DNA from: Limanda limanda
Taxonomy: Eukaryota > Chordata > Actinopteri > Pleuronectiformes > Pleuronectidae
Length of the DNA: 64,000 nucleotides
Direction of reading: 5' to 3'
NCBI RefSeq assembly: GCF_963576545.1
Contig: NC_083651.1
Coordinates: forward strand, 22,618,248 to 22,682,247
Made by a program: the position numbers and the translations under genes. The notes under the pieces were generated by a model. That model was not told where the DNA came from and searched no databases. It saw only the letters and a list, made by a program, of their open reading frames with translations. The first letter of the stretch is position 1. The number at the start of each line of letters is the position of its first letter. Below, piece by piece: positions 28,101 to 43,300 of the stretch.

Positions 28101-31100
28101 ACTGCACTGAATCATTACCAATGATGGGGCAGCGTTTTGTATGAATCCTTCTGAAATCTCTTTGCACCGTGCAGCACTGGATGATGGCCCTTTTAAGTGA
28201 ATTGCTTCAAATATTACATTAAAGTACAATTACAATGGCAAATTTTAAGCTTTATAAATTAAGATATTCAAGCACATTGATGAACAAAACAAGCAGCTTT
28301 TGTTTTTCTGAAATACGAGGTGTTTCAAGCACTGGTGAAGTTGAAGGTACAATAACTCATTACAGTGACATTTTCTATCCAGCTTTGTTTTGGAACATAG
28401 CAACCGTGATGAGGAGATTTGTACCAGCGCAATTAATTATGCTTATAATGGGATTAATTTCATTGTGAGTGGCAATATACCCTACCAACCTTATTTCACT
28501 TTCCCCCCGAAAGCATTCAATCTGTGTTTGAGCTGCAGGTTCAGATACTAACAGACATTTCCCAGAGATCAATTAAACACCAAATTACACAATTCATACA
28601 TATACTTTATAATTACCGCAATATTGTTTTCACAATATTAGATTTTGTGTGACCTGTCATTTTGACATGACCTTGTAGTGATATAATAATTCAGTTAGCA
28701 ACAATAAGACTGTCTGGTATGATTTATTCCCATTGACAAAAAGGCAACATGCCTGATATGCTTGATATTTGATTTCTTCTTTCGGAGCCATTTGAAGTCA
28801 TTCCTTCTAAATTTAGACTCTTCCTAACTGCTGTCCCTCGTTAGCAGGACTCTCGTGGGTTTACCTTCCTTTTTGATTTAGAAAGTAAGCCTAGGAAAAT
28901 ATATCTGAAACACTGGCCTCATCTGAATTATCCAGGCAGTCGTAGTCCCCGTCACAGCGGAATCGGGAGGAGATGCAGTCTCCGTTTGCGCAGGCGAAGT
29001 CCTTGTGGTTACAGGTGACTGGCTCTGAGTGGAGAGAAACACACCGGATACAGGAATCAGACCGAACTGTATCTGTTTCCAGCATCACACACAATAAACA
29101 GACGTCCCCCTGATACAGTTATGAGCCAAATGTTCTGTGTTTACAATCACATGCTAATGCATTGGCAAAACCATCGCTTTAGCTAATTAGAGTCATTTTG
29201 CATTAGGAGTGGAGAACCCAGGAAATGTAATCAGGATGTAAATACATTCACTGCCGCTCTCACAATGGAGGGGCAACAAACTCTCTGAAGCCAAAAAATC
29301 TCGTGTGTGCCGTTTAGAGCCCGACTGTCCCTGAGGACGATATTAGGACGCAGCTAAACAGCTGCATCAGATGCACCGTCTGGGCCCTCCCCTTGTTATC
29401 ATGGACTATTAGCGAACTCAGGGGCATGCGCTATGAGCTGCGCTGCAACAGAGGCTCCCAGCAGGCATTGCAGCAAAATATGATTTGTGGCCTCCCCCCT
29501 GTCTGCTGGTCCACCTGCTTAATCCGTCGCCTTCCAACACTTGACTGGCTTTTATTTGCATTTTAAGTGACATTAATAGGCATCTGATAAATCACACACA
29601 TGATGTCCACTCAGCAAAGACACACAGTGGACATGCACACACTCGCATCATGTAACCACACACACACACACATGCGAGGAGTCAAATGTCCTCAAGAACA
29701 AAAGTTTAATGAGGTGTCATATTGTGAGTAAATACACATTTTTATTCTAAAGGTGATGAACATCTAAACAAAAGGGAATGTGGGCCTGGTAAATTACAGA
29801 GGAGGGATGAGCTCAAAAGCCTCATTATTCTCAGAGAAGCAGCACAGATAGAAGGCTTGAAGGAGAGAAGGGCCTGGCTCACTCGATAGTGGTAAACATC
29901 TCAGAGGGTGTACAAATGTGGGGGTGGGGGGGTGTGTGTGTCTGTGTGTGTGTGTGTGTGTGTTTGTGTGTTAGGCATGCTGTGGTAGTAGGGGGGCGTT
30001 CAGGTGTCTTCAGAGAAGTCAAACTCTTCCCTAAGTGTGTGTAGAGCGTCAACAGTGGATATGAGCGAACAAACCGAGCTGACAGAAAGTGAAGGAGCCG
30101 GTACTCACTGCAGTTCTCCTCGTCTGAGTTGTCTCCGCAGTCATTCTGGCTGTCACACCTCCAGTGGTCGGGGATGCAGTTGTTATTCTCGCAGCGGAAT
30201 TCATGTGGTCCACAGGTCTTTTCATCTTTTTCATCAGGAGCAAACAAACATGAAGATGAAAATGGCTTCAAAGAGCATGAATATTAATGGTGTGCTAGCT
30301 ATCACATTTTGTATGTGTAATCATCGTTTCCTCAGGGTTTCGCCGAGCAAGTCTGACGCTGAGTTCAAAACACAGTTTGTACTCGAGAGGCTAACACGCC
30401 GTAAGATGAAATACCTGAGTGTGCTACCAATCATCCCCACACCTCAGGATTTATGACAGAAAGTTGGCAAAATTGAACTTTCATAAAGAAAACATCCAAG
30501 AAAAATTAAAAGAAAAGAAGGAATATTTCAAATGTTGATGACTTTGGCTTCGTAACATACCGAACCTCACCTGAGTGTTTGTGCCTGTTAGAAATCACAA
30601 CCACCAAGAAAAGAGGGGTACTGATATTTGAAAGACTAAGAAAGAAAATGAGTTGCTCCTTTGTATATCAGCTCAAAACTTTAACGTGATACATTTGATA
30701 ATTAATGTTATTATAAGTGCAATCTTTTTGAAGAAAAACTGCACAAATAAATGTGTTTTTGAGCTGCAGATTAAATTATAAGACGGTTCTTTGATGAAAT
30801 GCACTTATGCTGGTTGTAATATCATATTAATGAGACTGAAAAGTTCAGAGATGGCCAGGATAAGGATTAGTAAATATCTCAGAAATTTGACATTTGCTCT
30901 GGCTGCACTTCCTCAGAATGGATTGCCAAATTTAAACTGAGAGCTTCCGTTTAAAAAGTCATTTCTGCGCAGATAACATCGGGGATAATGGCCGAGGTAA
31001 TACTGTTATCAGCAAGGGGAAGGGATGCGTCAAAAGAAGAGGGTGGAAGATTGTGCCTGGATCTCATTCCAACACGACAGCAGGAGGAGAGGATCAGGAG

Positions 31101-34100
31101 CGAGAGCAGCAGCAGCAAAGGACACACGGCAGGAAAAGGAAAGGGAAATATCAACAAAGCAGCAGCATCTCTCACGTGCTCTGAAGAGGTGAACGCACTT
31201 CAGATGATGAATACGTGGTCGACAATGATAAACACAACAGATAATGCAGTTTGAGGGGCGGAAGTCAAACATCAGTAAACGACACAAAGCGGGATTAACA
31301 ATGACTTCATATTACATCAGGGCCTCGTTGAGTTAATAGACATTAAAGCGGCTGCGAAACAACAAAACCACAACATGAAACACACCGACAATTACTGGGA
31401 GATGTGAGGCATCAAACGTTAAAGCCTGAAAGCTCTATTAATGGTATTCAAACTGATATGTTGTCATGTATGGAGATAACACAAACAACAGTTCATTCCT
31501 CCACAATTACACCCATGAGGAAATGACACCTGGCCCCGGATACACACGCACACATTATAGGGTGTGTGTGTGGGGGGGTGTTTTGTCTCCTGCAGCTGTG
31601 GGCAGCATATATTTGTCACACATCACCTCACATGCACAAGCATGAAAAGTCCCATTGTGCAACCTTCCACTTTCATTCAACCTCTAGGTAAATACTGAAT
31701 CCCTGAATAACAGAAAAAAGACTACTGACACAACCAAGAACCAAACACAGTGGTTCTATTTTGCCGACGGTAGATTTATGTCTTCATCATACCAAAGACA
31801 GACAGAGACAGACAGGCCATCAGCATGAGTGACAAGCGCTGGGCTGCTTAACCTACTTGAGCCCAACGACAGAGGGACGTCACCGAACACAAAAATAAAC
31901 ATTCAAAGCTAAAGGATATTGTTATCTTTGTACATGTTGTGTATAGTTTGTGGATGAAAGTGGAATCTCACTGAATATATTTTTATCTGCACTCTATCAC
32001 ATTTTTTTGTGGGGTATATTTCCAAGATGGATTGATTTAAATAAATCATTGTTTAAAGCTAGGGTTGGTGATCCTGGAAAAGGAAGCAAAAGCATGCTAT
32101 TTATTTTAGCTTGCAAATTTTGTGACTAAATAAACGTGTATGCACCAGCAAGGTTGATTAATGACAGCTCATCAATGTATCATTTCATTGAAATTAGAGG
32201 CCAAAGATGCCTGGTTTTCTTCTTTTTCTCATTTCACAAATTTTTTTTTATGTTTGGCTTCCGGGACGTAAAGAGGATTTCGATATAAAGATACAAAGTT
32301 TAAACCCACTTATTGCAAAACATGAACATGTATAATTCTGTCACACTGACGGCAGTTCAAGCCTGCAAGATAACAATTCAAATCTTTTATTTTCGACTTT
32401 GCCTCATAGCCTATTACTAACAAAAACTTTTAAGGTGAATGTCAAATTATCATTCCAAACCAAAACAACAAATTAAAAGCTTGGTGAAAAGGGTACTTTC
32501 TCACAAGGGGAATGATAATCAGTCCTCATGGAGATCAGCCCTGGACTGATGTGCTAGTTTCAGATTTAAAAACACTTACTGAATGAAGTCTAACAAAAGG
32601 ATTTAGTGATAAAGGAGAAATGAATAACAGTAAAATAACAATAGAGCACAATTAAAACAAAGCCAACAGAGCAGATTACAGCTCGCATCATCTTCAGTAA
32701 CTAAATAATTGAATCTCTGATAACTGCAGTGATTCATGTAGCTCTCAGGAAGGTGAAGTTGTTCCAACTCTTTATCCTAGCATTCATTGTGGCATTGTCA
32801 TATTCTAATCCTCTGAAAAGCTAAATATATATTATTTTTATGCTTTTCTGTTGACGATGGAAAAGTTACCAAGGTTGTTTACCTGCCCTAGAGATAATGA
32901 CTTTGACCTAAAACTCACAGTATTGAGAAAAAGAAAATCCAAATTGCTTGTGTGTGTGTGTGTTAGAAAATTAAATGTCAGACGTATTGAGATAATAAAG
33001 ACGAGCTCTTATTGATGACAGGGACAGGTGTCCTTCATGGCATCTTCCCTCAGCACAATAGGAGAGATGGTGAGAACAAGCAGAAGGACTAAGTAAGAGA
33101 AGAGTCAAGGCATCTGTGAATTCAGGTTAAATCTATGTGGTCGCTCTTCAACTGGTAAAACAGGTGGAGTGGTGTGATTTATGGTTAAGTGGGTTAACAC
33201 AACTCACCGCAATTAGCCTCGTCTGACCCGTCTGCACAGTCAGGGTCCTCATCACAAACCCAGAGTTTGGAGATGCAGTGCATGGAGGCCTTGCACTGGA
33301 ACTGGTCTGGGGAGCAGGTGCTGTCAGCTGCAGGCACAGAGACAGGTGGTGAGTGGGAGAGAGGAACGTAAGCTACATCACCACACAGGAGGAAATCTGG
33401 ATCGGTGGAAGCAACCTGAACGTTTCAGCTCACAAAAGAACAACTTGATAAAGCAGCCACTGGGTAAGTAATACCTTCGGAGCGTGATAGCAAGGAAGCA
33501 GTAGTTGCTTGTTCCAATTCCTCACATTGTTTCAGAGAGCATGTTAATTTCAGTGTAGTGTTCATTACAAAAGTACATTCAACACCTCATCCAATCATGC
33601 TGAAAGTCTAAGAAGGGGGGAAGTAATTAGCCTGACTTTAATTAAAGGTTTTTTTTTTAAGTCTCCTTTTCTCCTCCTGACTTTCTTGCATTGTCTCCCC
33701 CCCCCCCCCCCCCCCCCGCACTCTCGTCCCTCTCGCAATCACATGCAAGACAAATGCAGCCGTCTGAAAGACTTGAATGGGGTGTGATATTCTGATGAGT
33801 TACATCATGGCAGAGAAAATCTGCTCTTGTCCTCCGTGTGATTCAATATCTAATCCCTTTTCACAGGCACCGGCTATAACACGGGTTGCCTTTGGAATAC
33901 TTAATGAGGAGTATGTCATGTTAATGGCATTACATATTCTGTCCAAGCACAGAAAGGAATTAAGCAATTCAACAAGACACAATTCAAGGTAATTCATGTC
34001 AACCAGTTATAATATAGCATTCAAACTAAAAACATAAAACCTTAAACACTGACTGTTCTCCGGCTGCAATGTTGGGGCGGACTGATCAAATGTGGAATGT

Positions 34101-37100
34101 ATTCATTGGATTCCCAGTGTAAAAGCTCATCAAAACCATTTCTAAGACAAGAAGACTTAAAGTGATGACTTACGGCAGTCTGTCTCGTCCTCTGCATCGC
34201 CACAGTCATCCTGACCGTTGCAGCGGAGATTGAGAGGGATGCACTTCTGCTTCCTGGTGCACTTGAACTGGCCCGACAGACAGATGTATGTCTCTGAAAG
34301 AGAAAATAGGCAGTGGGAGGACGGATCAATAAGAATGCTTCGGTTCCAAACAAAGAAAAACATCTATATAACTACAACTGACAGGCTGCCTGTCATGCAT
34401 ATAGTCAGCTTTTGAAAACTCTGACACCAGTAGATATTAGATATGTATGTCAGAGTTTTCAGAAACTGGGATGCGTATCTAATATTTACTGGTGTCTGGT
34501 AGGATTCCTGCAGTGAAACAAAATCCTTGGGTAGAGATGAAAAGGCATTTTATGTTTACACATCAAACATTGAGAAGTTTATACTATAAATGAAGGATAA
34601 TACAAAAATTAAAATAAAATACTATACATATATATGTATATAAGAGCACTAGGGCTGACAACTAATTATAAATGTGATACATTAATCTACTGTACCAACA
34701 TGTTTTTAAAGCACTGTAGTCTGTAAATGTCAAACAACAATTAAAATGTCCCTCAAATATATAGTCTTAGGCATAACTCCAAAAAATTGTAGGCAGTAAC
34801 AAGAAAATATTTGGTAATTCTTCCGATGATTGATGTATTGATATGGTTTTCTATTGATTAACTACAAATATAATAAATATTTGAGAACTCAACAGTGCCA
34901 TCCTCACAAACTCAGATTTCATCTCCAAAAATAAAAAAATCAATAAGAGATGGGGGCCCTTTGAATGCTTTTTGAGTGAAAGGACGCATTTCTGCAAAAT
35001 GCAGAGACAGCTCAAAACATAAAAGACATCAAATCAAAGACAAAGTGTTATGTCCTTACCACAGTTAGCTTCATCTGAGTTGTCGCCACAGTCGTTCTCT
35101 CCGTCACAGATGAAGGGAGGAAGAGCACAGAGTCCAGTGCCGCACTGAAAACGCCCCGGCTGACATTTGAATTCCGCTGTTGCGAAGGAAATCGTTACAG
35201 CGAAACGGTGCGTAAACCCCAAATGTCAAATCAGAGACAAGACACTCTGATAAAAAATGGTTCGAAATGATATGGAATTTGACAAATAGGCGCCGACCTT
35301 TATCTATTACTATTAGAGAAACAACCTTGAAGAAAGTGTCACTCACGGCAGTCAGTAGGCTCGTCTGATCCGTCCCCACAGTCATCCACAGTGTCACACT
35401 TCCACCAGAAAGGGATACACTCATCTGTCCCACAGCGAAACTATTAACACCACAGGAAATTATTGGAGAGGTAAAAGGAAACATCAGAAATAACTCTCCA
35501 CTCTCTGTTGTTAAAAAGCTGCAACAACTTTCAAAGCTGAATCAATCGATACACAAACATTTCCTCCGCTACCTTAGATATTAGAAGGAGAACACATAGG
35601 AGAGTGGAGCTATTTGCCTTCAGGGGGATTACTGATCAGAACAGAGCTGGAAAAACATGGTCAAAGTACGTTCAGATGTAAGAAGTTGGAGAAATGCTGC
35701 CGACCTGACTGGAGGTGCAGTTGGAGAGGCAGGTTTTATTGTCGGCAGCCAAGTAAAAATTAGTGGGACAGGCACATCTGTGATCCCCACCAGGAGATAG
35801 AAGACACAGGTGGCTGCATCCCCCATTCGCAATTTGACACTGGTGCTTGGGCACTGCACAGAAGGAGGGAATACATGACTGAGTTCAAGCTGAATTACAC
35901 AAACCATTTCCTACTTAAAGGTACATTGGAGGCCTGTGACCACCGCTCTGCATGGGAGGCCGGACCGAACACGAGCACCAGATGGACTTCATACCTTCGG
36001 GCTGGCGCAGGGAGTGGTAGACCTTGATGGATTTGATGGCTTGCCAGGAATTGAGGAGCTCCATCCCTTGAGTGCCTGTTGTCTTGTGAGCGCGTCGTAA
36101 CGATTTTGACTTCCCGTCCGTCCAATAGACAAAGTCCTCGAACAAAGTCAGCGCCATTACCCCTTGGATGTGATCATAGGACACTGGAGGTGGACAGAGA
36201 GTAGCCACAAGCTTCAATTACATAACGTTTAGTGCACTTCAGCCAACAGGGTGTTGTGATGTAACAGTTGCACTTGAAGAACACATTTCTTTTAAACTTC
36301 TGATCAACCATAGCAACAGATCCATTTATAATGTTTACCAATGATCTTATATGTTTTGCCGATATATCAATGTTCCAACGTCATGAGCAGCAGTTATATT
36401 TAAAAGTTAAATATTTCAATTCAAGCCACTTGCACTGCGTGGAGAGTGTGTGTGCGTTTATTCGTGTCTTGAATTTGGAATATCATCACACAAACATTTT
36501 GCCTCCCATTTGGTGAGAACACAACACGTTGAAAATGAATAATTGTGAGACACAAGATGAAGAGGTGTGATTCTTCTTTTGGCAAGAAAACAAGAGGGTC
36601 AGACACTTCCTTTGCACGTGCAACACTTAAGCCTGACCTTTGCGTCTTTGGGTGCCATCCATGTTGGCAAACAGGATGTGGTTGTCGTCTGCCCAGTAAA
36701 GCCTTTTGTTGGTATAATCAATAGTGAGAGCGGTGGGGCTGTAGATCTCTGTGTCAATGATAACCGTTTGCCCTCGGCCATCCATGCCAATACGCCCAAT
36801 GTGTGGGGGTTCACAGCAGTCCACCCAGAATACGTATCTGGAGAAAAGATTAGCAAGGTTCTAAGAAGCCATGTACTAGTCATCACATCATGGGAACAAA
36901 AAATAAGTACTGTCACAAGATTACATTCCTTATATTAGAGACTTATTTCAGGGTATGCATCTGTACAAAGTAACTCTATCCCTGTTCTCCCTCAAGCTAG
37001 GGAATCAGTGGCCTCAGGTGTTATGTTTTGGAGTAATAATAATGTGCTTACCCTGTCTGGGGATCCAGAGCGAGATCTGTGGGGTTCTTGAGGCCCGAGC

Positions 37101-37295
37101 TGATTAGGATGGTCGGGTAGAGCCCGTTGGATTTGGACACTTCCAGTGTTTTCCTCTCCACATCGCACCAGTATAGATTTTTTCCTATCCAATCCACTGC
37201 TAAGGCACTGGGCACTGCTGTTCTGTGGACTATCTGGTGAGGCAGGGAGAGGGAAACCAGGCTTTGAACGTCTCAATCCATTTCACTGATTTATG

Positions 37296-37350
<55 letters not shown>

Positions 37351-40300
37351 AACCGATGTTTTAGTGATTAACCACTGAAAAGCAATGGGAATAAACAAGT
37401 GACAGGTCTTTATCTGTCAGTGGCAAATTATGTTAACACAGACAAAAATAAAAATTGATCTGAGTCACTCACAAACCATTAAACGTCCCACAAACATCAA
37501 TATTACAATAGATTTTGTTCACATGATGCATCTCCTGCATCGAAATATAATTTAGGTGCAAAGTTTTAGTTTTTTTTCCATTTCAAATACACTCTGAATT
37601 GGACAGTCTTGTGATGAGTGCCACATATTTGTTTAAGATCAGGAATACTTGTGTTGCCATGACAATTGCCAGACATGTATTTCCTCTGTAATGAACGGCT
37701 GCTAAAGGGTACGCCAGGGGGATCATTAATGATCCTGACTGCACATCAGGAGCTGACAATTTTCTTTTTCAACAAATGTGTCACAGACGGAAAACTGTAT
37801 CAAATGACCTGAAACAGTTTTTTTAATGACATACATTTACACTGAAAATACAGGGATTATAGTTTCCTTAGAAGCCAATAATATCTGCAATTTTTTTTGT
37901 ATCTTTAGCATACTAAGTGCAGTTCTCCTATAACAGATGGAGAGCAAAAAATTGATTGGTACTGCTGTTTGATGGATTATTTCTCTTAAGCACAAACTAG
38001 GAACTATATAGAAACACCAACTAATATCCCCAAGATAGTCGATCCTTTGAATCTGCAAAAGCAGTTGTTCGAAATAAACAGTAATTGCGCCAGCTGGCAG
38101 ATAATGCAAATGCCTTTAAAAAAAAAAACTTATTTCACACTAAATAAATAAATGAAAAAGGAAAAAATTAAAAAGAATCTCTGTTCTCATGCAATCTGTC
38201 ATTAAGAAGCGTGGGGTGCTTTGAGGCCTTTGCTTTCAGCACTTGCGAGGAAATATCCAGTCTTGCCAAAAGACTGGGCCGTTCCTGAAGCAGTGATTTG
38301 GATCAAAGTCAGCCGGTGAAGAAGCAGCCAATCCTGATTACACAAAGTCCCTCTGGTTCACTTGATCCGTAGCTTCTCATTGTAATGATCAAAAAGATTT
38401 AGCTTCACATAGAACTGAAGGTTAACTCAACAAATGTCAGCATTTGAATATGGCTCTTCAAAAAAAATAAAGACTGCATTATTCAGAGAGAGTGTCTATG
38501 AGATCTAGGATGAGAGATCTTTGCAGTTTTGTTGTTGTTTCACCTTCAGCTGACACAAGACTTTTTCTTTTTCCTTTTAGAATTTATATTCAAGCTAATA
38601 AAGAACTGAAATGTTCCTCAAAAGATTTTTTTTTTGTATTTTTGTGTCACTAAAGCAACAGCTACACAATGATGGCTTGGCCCTGAAGATGGACACATAC
38701 ATATCTGTTTGGATGTTGAAAATAAAACCAATTATATAAGACAGTAAACTGCTGTTATGGGATAAAACAAAAGAGTAGTGCCAGATCAATACAAAATGTA
38801 AACAGACGCAAAAAAAAGTTTTGCCGGTGATGTAATTGTGATAAAATTGTTGAGATCTTAAATCAACAATATTAGAGTTAGATATTACAATCATTATTGT
38901 TATTTTTGGTCTAATGGAGACAGTACTACATTTACGGGTTTTTCGCCCATCTTGCCAGTGATTTTCAAAAAGCTATCTTGGAAATTTTCATAGCCCCAGG
39001 TTTGAAGTGTTGGTCTGAAAAATGCCCTTACCCCTCCATCCCAACAAGAATCGGGACGACGGGGTGGAGAAGGGGTGGAATAGGATTGGGCCTTCCTTTT
39101 CTCATTTCAGGTGCTGTATCGTTCGTAGGCTGCATTTGTTGACCGTCTCTGCCGCACCAGCCCAACTACATTGTCCCATTTTGAAGCCTCCTTCAAATAG
39201 GCCAACTCAATCACTGAACTCTTTTCAAAGAGGTAATGGCACCGGCTCACGAAAATACATCCGGTGCTTGAGTATCATGCTTCAATTCATTCGAATAGCT
39301 AAGAGTGCACATGAAGGGGCTTTAAAAGCTTATTGTCGTGTTTATTTCCACTTCTCTTGCTAAGCAGTGAAGGCGAGACAAGATGGTGACGCAATCACAA
39401 GCCCTTCGTTGTGGGCTCTGCAATACATGTCCACTGTGTAGTGAGAAATGCAACTGCACGGAACTTCAAGTCTCAAAAAGAAGAAAAAGAGAGTAAACAA
39501 ACAAAATAAAAGCCCCAAATCTAAAATGATTAGTTAAACCACAGTATTCAATTACTCTCAGTGAATACCCACCCCCTGCACCCCCCCAATCTTCTCTTAC
39601 TAATACGACAACGCTATACTAAAAGCACTTTGTGTGACTGACTCTTTAAATTAACCCGATGTGAGAAGCTCCCTGATCGGGTTGTCCTCCTGCTTCGCTG
39701 CGGCTCAAACAGAGACTGTGGAAGTAATTGGGCTGAATGATCTTAATGCCCCCCCACACACCCGTGCTAATGAGATGTAGGATGAAGACCCACCTGGTGC
39801 TCTGCTGAAGTCCCAGTGTCCCCACTGTCTGGGCTCTGATCCCATGACCCAGAGCATCCTTTCTCCAGCATTGACTCATTATGCTTATTGTATTTATCTG
39901 AAAACCGTTGGTGATATTCCCATTATCGCTAAAACACTCATTCATTGGTGAAGCTTACTGTCGACAGATAATATCCACTCAGTGACTTCTAAAAGGATTA
40001 AAGGGCGCCCATCATCAGCTGAATAGTTCTAATGAGCCACTTAAGAGAAATACTTCCTAGTCTCGCACAAATGACAGATCTTCAGAATAAGAAAAAGTAG
40101 AAAAAAGGAATGAAGTAAAAGAAAAAGACAGCAGATTGATGGAAAAGGCAATTTTTTTAGCACGAGCCAGAGGGGAAAAAAGTAAAGCCAATGAGTCTTG
40201 AGTAAACCAGCCCCAGGCACGCTCACATATGGCACAGACACAAAGCAGCTAAATCCTGCGGTACCTTGAGGTCACTCCCATTGAGACGCATTCTGTTGAT

Positions 40301-43300
40301 TTTTCGCCCGCTAGGCCGGGATGAGTCCACCCAATAAATGAACTCCTTCTTGTAGTCAAAGTCTATGTGGATGATGTTGTTGAGGCCCTGCAAATACAAA
40401 GGAGAGAGACAAATGAGAACATAAGAACGCGTTTTTTGTTTAAATGAAAAATAGATTTGTTCTTGAGTTCCCTGTGTGGTTAAACATAAATGAAATACCC
40501 TTTCAATGGCAGCAAGGGTGTGCCCACACAGCACGAATCCTAAATGTTAATATGTGAGTGCATAGAATAAGAGGTCTTCAAATCACTTGTGAATTTTCTC
40601 CTTTTTATACATTTTAGGAGATAATGCTTATTTTAACACACACAATGCAAACACTGTTATCAGATAGACTGATGATTGAGGTTAAATGAGATTATTTTAT
40701 GAAATACCCACCAGCGGGCAATACTAGCAGAAAGAGACGGATCAAAACAAGCCCGACTTACACTACAGTGGCTGTTTATGATGTGATATTTACTCCACAC
40801 GCAGTATTGATCCCGATGGTTTTCCCACAGCTTCCACTGCTTCCCACTATACAAAGCATTTGAAGAGCCTGTGAAAAGCGAGTGGAGGTCCTTTCAAAGC
40901 AGAGGAGCAAGCTACTTGGCTTCTCTGTCATGCTCACAGGACCCCACTGTCAGTCACAGGGAGCCGCTCACCAAACAAGTGCCCCCACCCTGCTGTCTGA
41001 CACCGTGGGTGCTGAGAGAGGGTGTCGGGTAATCTGACAGACAAAATGAGACATCTTCATCAGATCATCAACACCCTCACAGACAGGCGCCAAAGTGTCC
41101 TGGGGGAGCCTCTCCCACTACAAGCATCAGCTGCAGAGATGAGAGCTGCGCCCCCACTTTGATCCACAACTGCTGTGTGTTTTCTCTTCATCCCCACAAA
41201 CCAACCAGAGACCCAGTGGCTACGAAATGATTCAGAGGGCAAATTATATAGAACTTTATTATCAAGTCACTACTCAACATAACTACTACTCATTCAATAT
41301 TAATATATAATACTTTTCTACATGTATTTCTTTCAGATATCTCTGTCTGTCTTTAGATCACATATCTACAGAACATTTCAACGGATCGGCACAATGGGCC
41401 CAAGGGGGTAGAGTGTTGAATCTGATGCGATTTGGAAACAGAATATGTTCAATATTTATAAAATATGAACTGATATACTGAAGTAGCTCCAGAGCATCAA
41501 CACACATCAAGAGAAAAGTCTATTCCAAACAGACAGGGTTAGAAAGGACACTGTACTAATCAGCTCTAACTACCCACAATATTTTACACATGCAAATTTT
41601 GACAATGTAGGAGAACATGAACAGAGTGCCTCTATAACACAATGTGTTGGAGTTATACAATATTGTGAGTCACCTGTGTTTGTGGTGGGAGGACAAATGT
41701 ATTCTAAAAGCAATGTCAGTACGTAGACTCTTAAACAGGGAAGGTAATGGAGTGGGGAGGTGATTTGAGGTCAGTTGCTGCTAAAATGCAATGGTTGAAG
41801 TGAGTAGTGGCTTCTGGAGAACGGAGGGGCAGACGGCAGATTTACGTCCAGTAAAGAGGTTAATGTGACTGTAAGAGGAGGCTCTAGGATACATTGGCTG
41901 ATTTACAGTAAGTCACAGCCGAGCATTTATGATAATCAGCAGTCAGATTCAAGCGCTGCCCGGAGCAGCTGTGATGAGACCTAGGCATGATTGAAATAGC
42001 TTTTCCATGGGGTCCTCAATGGGGTGATTCTGATCTCTGCCAGTCAGAATGGCAATGTTCCTCTGCCCATATGGTAGGGGGGGGGGGGGGGGATTGGGAA
42101 ATCATGAGGGGCCATTAGATATCTCATTCAAAACAGGACAATACATTACACATGCTGTACAGAGGCTTGTGCCCCATTTTCAGGTTTAATCACATAACTT
42201 GCTTGTGACGCTCACGTCCACACGCTGTTTTACTGCTTATTAATGCAGAAGCATTTTGTCCTTCATTGAGGTTATAGGGAAAATGGGTCGTCTGTGTATC
42301 ATTCAGGAATGTGCAGCTGAATCAGGTGCTCCTCAGATCCAAATAGCAAACTCTAGAAAATACAATATGACTGAAATATGATTTATTTTTTGCAGACTGT
42401 CACTGCATGGTTCTCATACTAAAATATAATTGATAATATGTTGACATTGTTATCATATTATCATATTAACTTTGTCCTTGGACATTAGCAGAAAACAGTC
42501 AGTAAGTCTTACTTGGAATTATTGTCTTTCAGTCTGGTAATGCAAAGCAATGCATTTACATTTACAATATCCTGTCTTCTACAATTAATACTTAATCCAC
42601 ACATTCAGCTACTGAACATAATCCCACTACTACTAAAATCTCATTAAACTCATTTAAAGCCATATTTCCTCCCTGTAGTGTGAAAACCAATAGAAGACAA
42701 GGCTGTAATCGTATTGACAAGCTGTTGATGCCTCTTAGCAGTATTTCAATCTAGTACCGGTAAACTAACTGATCCACTGCCAAGTGAGTATGTCACAAGT
42801 TCCTCATGATGCAAGAATCACCTACCTGTTTCAAGATGGTGTAATTTGATCCGTCCACGCTCAGCTTGCGGATCTCATGGTGGTCGGCCATAATGAGAAA
42901 CGGCTCTTCAGCTGAAATGAGGGACATGCAGCATTAGAGGTCAAATGAGAGTTGAAATCCTGCACATTGAGGCTTTAATTATAATAAGAAATCGGGCTGA
43001 CCTGACAAAGCCTTGCATCTATTGGGATTGCGCTCCAAGGCTTCGTAGCCGTCCACACACAGGCACTTGAAGGAGCCGTAAGTGTTGATGCAGCGCTGGC
43101 TACAGGGAAGGGTAGTGGAGCATTCATCAGTGTCCACACAAGTCTTCCCATCATCCTTCAGGTGGAATCCTGGCCAGCATTTACACTGATCACAAACATG
43201 AGAAATATGTGTTGGCGATAATGAGGCAGGAAATGTGAGCACAAGCAACAAGAGGCTTAGTTTCACCGAACATTAATGGTCACCTAGCTATTTAAGTGAA

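Noticed and set aside
29879..30456. Long open frames on both strands around e26
   Set aside because: They are read-through of the e26 LDL-A exon into intron and its antisense shadow; only 30109-30225 is coding.
38595..39945. Several open frames in the e17-e18 intron as a nested gene
   Set aside because: Low complexity and AT-rich, no recognised protein, and no start context or polyadenylation structure.
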